DNA of 64,000 bases from Paulownia fortunei (taxonomy: Eukaryota; Streptophyta; Magnoliopsida; Lamiales; Paulowniaceae), in assembly GCA_019321725.1 (NCBI GenBank), contig CM033122.1:2170001-2234000 (forward strand). Reading direction: 5' to 3'. This document shows positions 50,188-63,100 of this stretch, piece by piece. Within the stretch, counting starts at the first letter, position 1; every line of letters starts with the position of its first letter. The position numbers and the translations under genes are program-made. The notes beneath the pieces are model-generated. The model searched no databases, had not been told where the DNA came from, and was given only the letters and a program-made list of their open reading frames with translations.

Positions 50188-51926
50188 ATGGAGAAAGAGA
50201 AAGAAATAATGGGGGTGGATTATTATGATATATTGAAGGAGGAGAGGGGTGCAACAGAGGATGATCTGAAGAAAGCTTACAGAAGATTGGCCATGAAATG
50301 GCATCCAGACAAGAATCCCACCAACAAGAAGGAAGCTGAGGCCAAATTTAAGCAAATCTCAGAGGCCTATGAAGTATGTAATATATTTTCCTCACCCCCA
50401 ACAAAAAAAGAAAAAAGAGAATCTTAATCTCATAGAGGGTAGTATATTGCATTTTTAACCAGCAAAGTTGTTGTTGGTAATATTGAGATGCTTTAGAAAA
50501 TGTTGCCTTGGGGTGGGGGAAAGGTCACTTTTTTTTGTGGTGTCCTCGTTTTGTTTGTTACTCAGGAAAGAAGATTGCGATTGGTTCGAATCTCGTATTG
50601 GCTGAATTGCTTTCTTAGCTTTGATCAATGGAGAAGCAAAGCATTTAACTTTGCTTGCACCCTTAGGCATCATTTCTCCTAATTTTATCGACATATTTGT
50701 ATCATTTTCAGGTCTTGAGTGATCCTCAAAAAAGGCAAATCTATGACCAGTATGGTGAAGAAGGTCTAAAAGACATCCCACCTCCTGGTTCAACTGGAAG
50801 CCAAAATGGGTTCAATCCTCGAAACGCAGAGGATATTTTTGCTGAATTTTTTGGGAGTAGCCCTTTTGGATTTGGATCAGCAGGAGCCGGAAGGTCGATG
50901 CGTTTTTCATCTGATGGAGGAGGGATGTTTGGAGGATTTGGTGGGAGTGATAACTTCAGAAACTACAGTGATGGAACTGGAGCAAATATGCCAAAGAAAC
51001 CACCACCGGCCGAGAGTAAATTGCCATGCAGCCTTGAGGAGCTATACTCTGGATCAACAAGGAAAATGAAGATATCTAGGCAGGTGGTCGACGCGAATGG
51101 GTAGGTGTAATCGTTTCTTTGATAACATTGAGGACACTCGGATAGATGAACGGGTATAGATCAGTTGAAAGAGCTGAAAATGCAGGAATACAGTCTGAGT
51201 AGACACTGTCTCATGCTTCTTAAAGTACTTTCCAACTGCCTAACATGCAGAATATGCATGTCTTAGGATTCTATCTCCAGTAGGCAGTAGATATATATGC
51301 CTGCTTGCTTTGATTTCCTTGCATCGTTCACGACTGACAATACTATAATGCTTTAGTCCTTGACTCTTAGGATTCATATATCAGGTTGCATGAGCTCTCA
51401 TTGTGAATGCTTCATAGTTTCTGAAAAATGAAAAGTTATGTTTCAAATTCAAGAGTCTTTGATAATAGAAAATGGAGTTTCTTGCAGGTGGTTGGCGCCA
51501 GAGACAGAGATATTAACCATTGATATAAAGCCTGGGTGGAAGAAGGGAACAAAGATAACTTTTCCAGACAAAGGAAACGAGCAGCCAAACCAGCTCGCTG
51601 CAGACCTGGTGTTTGTGATCGATGAGAAGCCTCATGACATCTTCAAGAGAGATGGCAATGACTTAATCATGAATTACTGCATGACATTGGCAGAAGCAAT
51701 TGGGGGTACCGCTGTGGATGTCACCACACTAGACAAACGCAACTTATCGATCCCTATAAACGACATTGTGAGACCTGGTTTTGAACTGGTGGTTTCAAGA
51801 GAAGGCATGCCAATTGCAAAGGAACCTAGCAGCAGGGGTGATCTGAAAATCTGCTTTGAAGTTAAGTTCCCAACAAAACTGACATCTGATCAACGAGCTG
51901 CCCTCAAGCGCGCTTTGGGAGGTTGA
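50188..51926 (+). CDS. Class B (type II) DnaJ/Hsp40 co-chaperone
   Basis: Three exons, 50188-50373, 50712-51100 and 51488-51926, give 337 residues, the usual length of DNAJB1/DNAJB4-type proteins. Role from the family: delivers unfolded clients to Hsp70 and stimulates its ATPase, in cytosol and nucleus. Seen: a J domain at residues 10-75 with the obligatory HPD in WHPDKNP and the junction [23 protein letters not shown] Gly/Phe-rich linker follows ([21 protein letters not shown]), then two beta-sandwich client-binding domains with [38 protein letters not shown] and the C-terminal [19 protein letters not shown]. There is no zinc-finger (CXXCXGXG) region, so it is not class A. The start is the first ATG; a second in-frame ATG seven codons later (MGVDYYDIL) is the start used by many relatives. 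Confidence 0.93.
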
Positions 51927-52841
51927 TGATAAAGGGTTGATGGATTAGTAGTTAGATTTTCCATGTATGTGGTGGACTATATGTTTCTTTGGCATCCTTT
52001 GCTTCTGCTGATATGAAGCAATGCTTTTGTTTGCAGAAGCGCCGTAAGATGGCTGGTGCTTACTACTAACTGAGATGCCTGGGATTTTGAATGGTCTGTC
52101 ACAAAACTGTGTAGAAGAATTTGATTATATTCATGCGTCTGTGGTACCAGGAAGACGGTGCCCTTCCTTTTTTCAGCTGTTTGGTGAATAATCATGTTTT
52201 GTAAGACATGGTTATACAGTTATTCATTGTAGATCGAAGTGTGATCTGGTGGGGATTTGTCCCTGCATATGCCAGGATGGTCATCTATTAATTAATCCTT
52301 GTATAAGACTACAGAGCATACACCCCAACCCCCAACCCCTCCCTAACACCCCTGTGGAAAAAAGTAAAATATCAGATCTGGGAAATACTAGGGGTGCCTC
52401 GGTTCTTGTTCCTTCCAGTTATACTACTATTTTTCTCTCTCTCCGGTTGGCCGTAATTTAGCATCTTTTCTTCCATTTTTCCTGCTCAGAGGATTGTCTT
52501 CTATCGTGGCACCAAGCAATCAATTCACTGGTGATTTAGGCAGATAAATATGGTTCTCCATCTTTTATTTTTTCAAATGACCAATCAAACACCAGGGCGT
52601 CAAGAAATTATCCCAAACAGACTACTGAGTGATTTATTTTTTTCTACAGTGAAACAAATGAAAATAACAAAATAGATTAAACAAAACTAAAATCAGGTCA
52701 CAGCAAGGGGTAAAAAGAGATGCAGAACAACAGAAAGAACAGCTTTTAACAAGCTAAGTCCTACAACTTAAAACAAGAAACAGAGGAGGTAGAGAGGAGA
52801 ACGAACAAAATTTATTTACAAAAGGCTTTTCTTTTGCTTAA
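51927..52841. other. Convergent spacer between the J-protein and SPOC-domain genes
   Basis: The two genes end toward each other, so this stretch holds both 3' untranslated regions. A C-rich tract lies at 52,321-52,352. No gene is seen. Confidence 0.5.
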
Positions 52842-55800
52842 TTAGTACTGCCTCCATCTCGAACCATGTAGGGGACCAGGAGGCTGCACCCATCTACCAC
52901 CGGGAGGTGGGTGTCCAAGCGCACTAGGTGGCTGCTGGGTTACCATGGGAGCCACGTGTTGATTAGTAGGAAGTACGTGGACTGGCAGCAGATGCCCATT
53001 AGCCACCGGATAGGGCTGGTGGTGCGGTTGCTGTGGGGCTTGTGGCCGCCACTCAGGAATATCATCATCGTCATCATCATTCCAAGGTTCAATGCCAATA
53101 CTTCTATTATCTACCCCACTCCTACTCGTTGCACTAGTCCCACTTTGCCCATATTTTTTAATAAGCTCTCTCACATCCTCTACCGGGCGTTGAGTCATTT
53201 TCACACCATGATGCAAATTGTGTGATGAAATCCTAGGCATAGATGGTTTAAGTCACCAGAAAAATTGAACTCAGGTAAGTCATCGTCGTCTTTTGCTGCT
53301 GCACGGGCAGCAGCAGCAGGGCCAAATCCAGGTGGGATATCATCGTCCTCTTCTGTTTGCGGCTGGGTCACAGGAGGGGAATTCCTAGTCGGGGTATTAA
53401 CATTAACATTTGATGAATCTTGCACCCTCTTAGGAGGAGCAAAAGGTTGCTTTTTCAAGCTGTGTTTGTGGTGTGATGATGAATTAGGTGATATTGTGTT
53501 GCTTATATGAGCTCTTCTCCATACAACTACACCAATTAGTCCGTTTTCGATGGAATTATTGTTCTCGGGACGTTCCTTGGGCATAAGCTTGTTCAACATA
53601 TCGGCCATTCTGGAAGTTGGAGGGCACAGATAAAGTTCGACACCAGGGACCGGCTCGGCATATCCCAACCTCTCGTCCGCAGCGTACGAGTCAATAGCCT
53701 GCATAAAGATGATGGTTATGTGCATAAGTCCGAATTCATGGCCTGAAAATGAAGAGAGAGATGAATAGGGTTACCTCAGAAAGGTTAGAACGCTGGTCCT
53801 CGGATGATTTGTCCCTCAAAACAAACTGGAGAACCTGCAGACAGTAATTGAAGACTTTAACAAGCATGATGGCATTTTAGCACACATAAATTATGCACGT
53901 ACCAAGATTTTTTTTTTCTAAATTAATCTGTTTATACCCCTTCAAAAGTAACATGTTACCGATGCCTATTCACGAGCTATATATTTGGGCATGACATGTT
54001 GGACACTTATTGAACAGATTTCAATTGCCGACTCAGCTGGATAGGCGCAATATTATTACAATTTATAGGAGTAATTACATCTAACATTCACTTTAGTACT
54101 AGAATTCGTGGTCAATGATTACCTTTGCTGTTTACTTTAAGCAATTTAAACTACGTAATAGATTGAAGAAAAGTAATTTGTTATGGTGGAAGCGCAGGAA
54201 ACAAGGTCCAAGTGTCAAAATGACATCAAATTAACCATAGTAGTCATTATTTGCTTGCCACAGAACAAGTTTCTTCCTACAAAAAGCCCATATTTAAGTA
54301 CAATAGCAGCAGAACCAGATAGCACGCTTCCAAAATCCAACTTTTGACAGATTATGTGCTTTAAACTACCTCTGAACGCCATTACACCAAGCAGAAAGGA
54401 TTGCATCAACATTTCATTTCAATCAAAAAAAAATATAAATACATACTATATTTCAAATGTGAATTATCTGCTCTGCAACAGTTCTTTATAAGCTTCAAGT
54501 GATCAATTAGATTAGCTTCTCTCTCACCAACAAGAATAGCACATATTTACACACAACTTTTCTCTTAAAGGGTTTTGCTAAGCTCAACTTACAACCATAC
54601 GCCAAAAAAAATTGTCACCTTGTATGTCCCTGGTGATTATTACTGGCAATTGTTGTAGCAAATACTTAGATTCAGATTCTTGTTTATTTCTTTCTTTTGA
54701 CAAACAACATGACATCATTATCCACGAGGACTCTAGGAATGTATATGCTATAGCAAAAACATTCATCCAGCAAAATTAACCTCCTTGTATATTTTCTATC
54801 AGCACTGCCCTTATACATCCACACTAATACTAGACAAAGATTAGTCCCATTAACCATAGGCCATGGGAGGCCACACGGCCTTCTTTGCCGGCAAAAAGCC
54901 AAAGTCCAGCAAAAGAGAAGGTTAAAATTAGTTACAAGGAAAAGGAGAAGGCCTTGATATACCATGACTGCACGAGTTCGAGACATAGGGAGTTCTTGAA
55001 GAAATTTTTCAAAAGCGTCAAGTCTAACTCTGCCCTTGATCTCAAGAGAGGTGGGCCACTCCTTCATGGATGTCTTCTCACCACTGTTAACAGAAATTAA
55101 AAGATCAGGGAAAAGAAATTGAAGAACCTAGAAAGAAACTTAGCTCAGTGTAAAGGAAAACAAGGTAATTTCGCTATTACGGTAACTAAGAGTTAAATCT
55201 ATCCAACTGTATAGATAAGTAACTCGAATCACATAAAAATATTGATTCCAAGTTATTTCAATCAATTTATGATGAAGCAGAAAAAGTATGTTGTAGTATA
55301 TGTGAAATGCACAAAGAGGGCCAACGGGCATCTTGCACTTTCAACCAACAAACACACAAACCTTTGAAATAGACCACCAACAGTGACTGAGGATGATATA
55401 TTTAGCTGAAGGGTACCATCCCAGATATATTCAACCTTCGCTACAATACTAGGAAGAACTTTCTGTTTTGCAGGACTCCCACTCAATTTTATTGTTACAT
55501 CATGTTTCTTGACAACACCAGCCTTTTTGGAGGAAGCATCTTTAGGAGGGTCTCGATTAGAAGCCCGAGAGTTCCTAACAGGTTTTGGGCTTTCTCCGTG
55601 TGATTTAGGGGTCTTCTGCCCTGCATCTACTGATAAATTCTCAAATGGAGGTTCATTATTAAGGGACTCCATAAACTCATCCAACGAAACAATCGGCGGC
55701 AGAAATTCTGCATCCTTTAATTCATCCACCATCATTCCTTGCATTAGATCAGTCCCATCAGTAGGAATAATCAGGCTACCAGAAAAATCCTGGTCCTCCG

Positions 55801-57403
55801 AACTACTCTCTTGACCTGCAACTTTCTCTTTATCTTTAAGACTTGCCTCGGAAGGAGAATGAGGTTCAGTCTCCTTTTTTGGTTGAGGAGATAACATAGA
55901 AGTCCCACTGGAAACCTCCGCAGCAATGCCATCATCACGCTCAACTTCTACTTGATATTCACCCTTGTGTGTTTTCCTAACCAAACGTCTTATATCAACT
56001 TCAGTATCAGGCAAAACGACCATTTGTGCCAACTCTTCTGCTTTCGCCATACGCCATTGTGATAACTCCTTGGAAGCAAGCTCTTCAGCCGACATTGAGC
56101 ACAACCTTTCAGGCGATATTTCACCAGACATGACTGACTCCCTCAAGTCTGGATTGTTACGATCTTTAAGGTTGAACAAAAGAGACCTACCCTTCTCTCT
56201 GTACTTTTTGTTCACACCACCAAATAGTTTATAAAGTTCAGCTTCGATTCTGAAAGCCAAGTTCTCTGGTGTCAAAATTGCAACCTCTCCTCTGTGCCCC
56301 TGAGCTTCCTCTTTCACAGACTTAGGCTTTTCGGCATGTTGAGCTTCCTTCCCCTGCCCCATCCGTACATCAAAATCAAATGCCCAAGAAAGCCCATTTC
56401 CCTGCAAAAGATCATCTTTAGTAAAGAAATTATCGCCAAATGAAACATCCTCATCAGGCAAAATGGAACTATACTGGAACCCCTGGAAAGCCTGTCCACC
56501 ATTCCCACTGCTTTCATTAGAAGGTAGCTCAGCAGAAAACACCTGACATTCATTTGTTTTGCTTAGTGCAGGTGATTCTTTAGAAGGAAACACTTTCTCA
56601 GAACCAAAAACAGGAACGTGACCACCCATAGTTGAATTGGATTCAGAAGCCTGGGAATCCATGGGCTGCTGAGTGATAGTTGCATGACTCTGGTTTCTCT
56701 CAGTACTTGAAACATTGTCTTGGTTCCGAAATGCCAAAGCCAGTGCAGCAGCTAGAGACTCCCTCATTTTGGACCTTACAGCTTCTGATGACTCTGGACG
56801 AATCTTGGATGCTGATTCAATTTGAGCAGTTTGTTTTTTTGCAGTCTGACCCCGCTGTAAGCCAGATTTACCAGAGATGGAGTCATTTCGCACCATTTTC
56901 TTGTTTAGCGAATGTTGAGCTGGCAGACCTGGAGAACCCAACTTGGACTGTGCCGGTGCAGTTTTCCTTTGAGGTGCTGATGGCTGCAGAAACCCAGCAG
57001 AATTAACATCAGCTCCCATGTGGGCTGGCCGCTTGTTAGACAACAGTGAATACTGAGAAATAGAACTATTTATCAGAGGTCCCACCTCAGCCTTCCGTTT
57101 CACTGGGAATGATGTCTTTTCTTCAGCCGTATTGTTCAGCATACTTGCATCTTCATAACCTATCTGATCTGACATCCAGACTGGGCTCGAGCCGATACTA
57201 CCTGAAGATTCATTATGTCCGACTCTGTTGTTTGGTATCATTAAGGTATTGAACCCAGTATTACTAGATATTGGCTCTACCAGACCTCTTTGCTCTGTTG
57301 ACACATAAAAATGATGTGATTCAGGATTGCTCGGCACCTGGCCTACCATTTTCATATGCATCTCTGATACTGGCAAGTCCAGAGGATGAGAACCATGCTC
57401 CAT
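52842..57403 (-). CDS. TFIIS-central / SPOC domain transcription elongation protein, frame broken in the last exon
   Basis: Four coding exons: 55362-57403, 54963-55083, 53775-53834 and 52842-53698 (minus). Domain order: a Ser/Gln-rich N-terminus; a TFIIS central domain (from EAVRSKMRESLAAALALAF near residue 207, continuing at AELYKLFGGVNKKYREKGR near 388-460); a low-complexity linker; a SPOC domain from about 655 with VEYIWDGTLQLN, IKGRVRLDAFEKFLQELP and GVVVWRR; then an acidic/Pro-rich tail (DDDIPPGFGP, WNDDDDDDIPEWRP). The family includes Arabidopsis At5g11430, At2g25640 and At5g25520, linked to Pol II elongation. Oddity: in the last exon the frame is open to FNFSGDLN and then runs to a stop at 53,201-53,203. 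The rest of the conserved tail lies in another frame, as if one C were missing near 53,245. Read literally the protein has 906 residues; an intact frame would give about 1,026. Confidence 0.88.
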
Positions 57404-58944
57404 CTGAACCACCTGCCTATCTAAGATCAGGTACTGGAAAACGAGATTGTTGGATATAATGCTCCAACAATATAGAACACATGCAGAAAATACAACTTTA
57501 AATAATAAATTTTGCTGATCCTCCAAAAGTTACCTGCACAGGCAATAACTGACATGTTACAAAATGCTCAAATCACAACTGCAACAAACAGATAAGCAAA
57601 TTTAGAGGTGTATTCCCACCATCTATGCTTAGAATAAGATGATTAGAGCAGTCATGTTATCCCCAACTGATTTACAAATATAACTAATAAAGATGACAAG
57701 CATTAATTTTAAGGAATGAATCAAGAAAATGAGACATGGGAATACATACAACTACATCACAACTAACACTTGGAAGATGGTTCATTGAGAAAATTTGTTA
57801 ACAAGGAAAACCAAAATTTAGATATAGATCCAAATAAAACTGGCCCAGAGGAAAGGTCATATGCCACACTCGTGGGAATGAGAAGTGAAAATATGACCAT
57901 TCAAATAAGAATAATAAATTTCATACCAAATATACATAGTTCGTTAAAAGACTTCAACAAAATCACGGAGACATATTTCCATGCACGCCACAACTTTGCT
58001 AAAAGAACATCCGTATATTAGCTTCGTAAATGTTGAGTAAAGTGCTGAAAAAGGTACACAAAGGCACAAAATTATCATCCACAAGCTTGGCTTTTCAACC
58101 CAAAATATTTTTAACACCAGACTTCGTAATTGTCCACCATGCACAATGAAGTATAGTTAAACTAATTCAAAGCATCACAAACAGAAAAGAAAACAGGGAA
58201 TAAAGAGGATACCCATACAATACAACTCTGAAAATAAGCAATCGAGAAACCATGAACGATCACAGAACAATAGTTTGTAAATACAAATATGCATGAGAAA
58301 ATGAAAATTAAAAATCAACTAATGGAAAAATATAAACAAAACGCAATCCATGACCCATTACAACCAGCAGCAAAACAAAATAAATAATTTCGAACACCAC
58401 ATCAAAATTTCAACGGCCAAAATACCCATTTTGTCTTATTTACACACAAAAGATAAAACGAAGTGTACAAAGACCCAAATTCAATTATTAATTCAAGCTC
58501 AATCGTCTAAACAGAAAAGATTTGAATTGGCACCACAAATAAAAGAAATAAAAAAGAAAAAAGGAACCTTTCAGCTAGAGAAAATAAGCTCCTGACTGTA
58601 TATCAAGAAATCTAATGCATAATTAACCCTAATTTTATATTCATGCGTGATTATAATCAACTCAAACACTTCAATTAGTTTTTCCGGATATGCTTAAATA
58701 ATCCAAAAAATAAAATTTCATCAAAATTCATACGAGAAAGCAAAAGATTCAATTTTTAAAACCCTTAAATTCAGACTAATAACAAATCAAATAAAAGAGC
58801 TCTGATTTCTGATTTATGAACCGAAATATAATCATTGGTATGCACAGACAAAAAAAATATAGACACCCACATACATAAATTACATATATATACACCCACA
58901 TACATAAATTACATATGTTTGAGACAGAGGCGAAGATTTTTACC
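57404..58944 (-). other. Leader intron of the SPOC-domain gene
   Basis: An acceptor (GGCAG, exon from 57,412) lies just before the start codon, and a good donor (ATTAG|GTAAAA) lies at 58,944/58,943. A leader intron of about 1.5 kb is likely. No coding exon is seen within it. A 29-base tandem duplication sits at 58,863-58,920. Confidence 0.5.
58863..58920. repeat. 29-base tandem duplication
   Basis: The unit starting ACACCCACATACATAAATT occurs at 58,863 and again at 58,892, nearly identical except for the last bases. It lies just inside the putative leader intron of the SPOC-domain gene. Confidence 0.85.
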
Positions 58945-59006
58945 TAATGGAGGCGGAATAGTAATTTGGGAGTGAAGAACGCGAAGAGGCAGAGTGAAAG
59001 ATAGAT

Positions 59007-59084
59007 TATATATATATATATAGAATTTTTATTTTTTGTTTGTGTGTATGGATGAAAGACAGAGAACTTATCGAAAAAACCCTA
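59007..59084 (-). promoter_or_regulatory. TA tract and telo-box upstream of the SPOC-domain gene
   Basis: A TA repeat at 59,007-59,022 could act as a TATA element for the minus-strand gene. A telo-box (AAACCCTA on the plus strand) sits at 59,077-59,084. Which of the two marks the transcription start cannot be decided from sequence. Confidence 0.35.
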
Positions 59085-60179
59085 GAAAGATCAGTATGTG
59101 TGTTTTGTGTGTGATAATTTGACAATTTTTATCATAGTGGGGAAGAGCTAGTCAAAAGTCGCACTGCTCTTATACAGTGACACGTTATCCTTTGAGCTGG
59201 CTTAGTGGTGTCGCGTTTTATAGATGTGACACAAATATTTTCCATTATTTGATTTTGTTAAAAAAAATAAACAAAATTTTTGTATATCTTGTATAATTAT
59301 GATATATTTAATCGAAAAGCATACTTTGAGAGAGGTATGAGAAACAAAATCCAATAATTTTGAATTTTTTATTTATCTGCACAGATTATATTGATAGCAA
59401 CTACTAATACGTGTGTATATAATAATATTAAAATATCAACAAAAATATAAATATACATTATCTTTTATGGTTTATTTTTTACATTTTAAAAATTAAAAAT
59501 TAAATTTCTACAAATTTGAGAATAGACTATCTTAAATGTCTGAGCACAAATTAATGGCAACTGACCTTCAAGCAGCCAAATAAGATGTCATGAATCTGGG
59601 AAATCTGATGCCATATTATGCAAATCATTAACAACTACAGGTGAACTAGATTTTTATCAGTGCTGGAGAAGCATTTACTTCTGTCCATACAATGAAAACA
59701 AATAATAATAACTTTAAATATGTATAATCGTAATATTCATTTTTTTTAATTTTTATTTATTTGTATCAGAAAACTCGAACGACTATAATTAATTACGCAA
59801 AAATGGTCATGTTGGAACTTGGAATTATCAATTTGCAACTGGAAGAACTTCAGATATTGGTTGTATTTGCTAAGGCCACGCAGGAAAGTTTACCTAAACA
59901 AGATGCATACCATTATGCAATCTGATAGTATAATTCCCCGACGTTACTAGTACATAACCATTTTCTCATTGTTGTATGATCTAAAAATCGATGTCTCATA
60001 CAGAATAATTCGCGATATTTCATATTATGAAAGGCAATAACGCGTATACAGCAAACTACAACAGTAGAACCCAAACGAACAACCCAAAACTATGAGATGG
60101 GGATCTCAATTATACACCAGTGAGGTCCCTCCATGAAAGAACCATTTGAAAAATTATGCCGGCAATTTTTTCTCAGCTA
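59085..60179. other. Intergenic region between the SPOC-domain and RING genes
   Basis: AT-rich spacer. The left part is promoter of the SPOC-domain gene and includes an ABRE-like GACACGTTAT near 59,180. The right part is the 3' untranslated region of the RING gene. No coding exon or transposon end is recognised. Confidence 0.45.
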
Positions 60180-63100
60180 TTATGACATGGTGCTATTTCG
60201 CAGGTTGGCCGTTGCTTCAGCCAGTGAACTCAAAATGGTCTCACCAACCTCAGCTTTGCAGAGTGGACAGGATGCATTGATTTTCAGCCATTTATCCACG
60301 CAGTCCTTGTGAAAGAAATGAGAGCAAGGCAACTCCCTGAGTTCATCATTGTTCACATACTTCGTTAAGCAAATACAGCAAACCTGTGGAGCAGAATATC
60401 AAGTTACTTCTTGGAGCTGATTAATGGATTGGAATTAACAGACTGCAGACACACAACAGAAGTTAAATAAGTCCAGTGAGGGCAGAAACCAGTGATCCCT
60501 GGCAAGTTGTTAACCTAGGTTAGTGTTGAATGGACTTGCCAAGCAACTTGTAAATTAGTATTCGGTAAGGAATTCCATAGCACATGAAATGACTTGGACG
60601 ACCCCTTGGCTGATTGAGCCTTATGCTCCAAGAACATATCAAGTTAAGCTGTCAAAATTAAAGTTTCTGAAACTTGAAAATCAACAATCTAGTTCAGATT
60701 TTCACGAGGACCTAAAACTACAGCAACCAAAATCCAAGAAAACTATTTGAGTCATTTGTTATGGAAAGGGTTATAGTTCAGAGCTGTCTTTTTAAAAATA
60801 ATTTAAGACTCCAAATTCAACTTTAAGGGGCAAGAACTGATGTACAAATTTATTCTAAACTTCTAACCTCCCAAGAAAGGACCAGATTTATTGAAGACAA
60901 AAACCAACAATACGGTAAAATCAGAGCCTTTGTAAACAACATACACTCAACGCATTATAAAATAAAATGGTTTCTAGTAATATTTCATAATTGGGTGGTG
61001 AATAGGCCAATATAGTAACTTTTCCTCCTTCCAAAGTTTTTACTTTCTTAACCAACTCTTCAGTTGAAATTTTTTTACATTTATGGAATGGACAAATGCT
61101 ACAAGCATCGAGGAAAATAGTTTTCGATTGATAGCTAAACGGGGCTTCACATATCTTCCACGCTCATTCACAATCAAATGGCTAACAGAGAAGAAAACAA
61201 GTGTTATTCAAGTATCAAAATCAATCCAACAAAGCTATTCAGAAACAGACTTTCATAGTTTAAGACTGAGATAGAATGAAGCTTACTGCATCCTCTCCTG
61301 ATATTGCACGCTCTTTCTCTGTTCCAGCAGCCACTATCCCACCTTCACCTGCACTTGAGCTATTCTCCTTATCATTGCCGCTCTTATTTTTCTTCACTTT
61401 AAATTTATAAGTTGGCAGAGAGTTAATTGAATCTTGAGTAGCTCCTCTATTCTGAGACAAATCTTCTCTGAAGCCCAGGACTGAAATTATACAAGGGAGG
61501 CAGCAGCAGATTGTAGCGCACAGAATAAAAGGCATTGCATATCCAATACAGCTGAAGGTGAGAAATACTATGCACAACCTGTAAGTGGAGAAAGTGCAAA
61601 CAAATCAAGCACATTAGATAAGAAACACAATCAATCTTTCTCTGTGTACACTAGGCGAGTATATATTCTCACACTACCTGTATAAATTGGGAGCTTCAGT
61701 GGAAGATGAATGCCCTCCAAAAATCCACACGTTGCCAACCACAAACCAAACAGCAAAGAAGCAATCCAAAGCCATCTTGAAATATTCGACAAATACCTTT
61801 AGCCTGCAACAGTAAGCCCAGAGTATTTAGCTCCCCAAAATGCACTCATAGTACTTCAACTTACATACTTTTCTCCCCTTGAACAATCAAGATACATATA
61901 TACCTCATTCCACTCTAATATACACATATTTGAAAAGGAAATAAGTTTCTCACTCATTATCAGTCATTAATAATTCAAATGGGAAGGAAATAAGAGTTCT
62001 ATTTATTAATAAGAAATAAAGAGGTAAGGCAAGCAAAGAATTCAAGTTTCTCACTTCTTATTTTGGATAACGAGTGCGAGAAAATCAGAAACACATTTGC
62101 TATATAAATCGTTTTTTCCATTCCATTCCATATCCATTATAATATAAGATGATGGAAATTGACCATCTTTCCCAAAGTACAGGAGATAGATTGGAAAATG
62201 CTTCCCTTCTCCAATCCTTTCCACCCACTTTTCCCTCCCACGAATCACAGGGTGAGTTTATTGAAACAACCTAACTTTGTGTGGTTGTCTCTCAGAAAGG
62301 ATTTTGGCAAAGCATGGCCAATCTCTTCAGGTAGTCAAAGTTATCTCAGCAAAAACAGCATGTAAAGGGACCATCAAATTTCTTGATGAACTTGATGCTG
62401 CATAAGCCATCTCTGCCTTCCTCAAACACCTTTGCCACCAATGCATACTAGATACCAAAAAGAATTGTAATTCTTGGCTCTTTGACAGTAGTTCACTCAA
62501 GTATCTATAGGAAGTTTGAATAGGAAACTCCCAGCTTTAATTCAAAATGCCAAACTGGTCAGTCTTTCCATTCATGTTGTCCCAGATTTTAAATAGAAAG
62601 GGGTGTGGCAGGACATTGTGGATGTCCGGTGCAGACACAACTTCTTCTATTCTAAGGCTAGAAAACCATTGAAAGACAGCCTCAACTAGAGCATGTTGTG
62701 AAAGAAGCATCTATCATTGATCAACTAGAGCATGTTGGGAAAGAAGCATCTATCATTGGTCAACTCAAAAATCAGCTAAACCATATGCAAAAATAACCCT
62801 GAAGAAATCCTCACACTGCTATATCTGTTCTCTTTTATTACTTTCAGTTTTACTAAGCCGTTTTAAGGCAGAGTGTACATAGAGTCATCACCCAATCCAC
62901 ACAATTAAGTCTTTTTCTATCATACATCACTAGGGATGGCAACGAGACGGGTTTGGGACGGGTTTGGCCAAACTTGAGACCCGCCCCGCCAAGAGAAAAT
63001 TAGACCCAAGACCCGCCCCGGACATAAAATCCGGCGGGTCCAACCCGTTTGGACCCGCCAACCCGTTTTCAAATTTCTTAAATTATTTTCTAATATCAAT

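Noticed and set aside
50577..50600. GGTTCGAATCT, like a tRNA T-arm or SINE B box, in intron 1 of the J-protein gene
   Set aside because: No matching acceptor stem, anticodon arm or A box at the right distance.
53228..53258. A 24-base GT...AG segment in the SPOC gene that could be read as a micro-intron
   Set aside because: It is far below the size plants can splice, and since 24 is a multiple of three its removal would not repair the frame.
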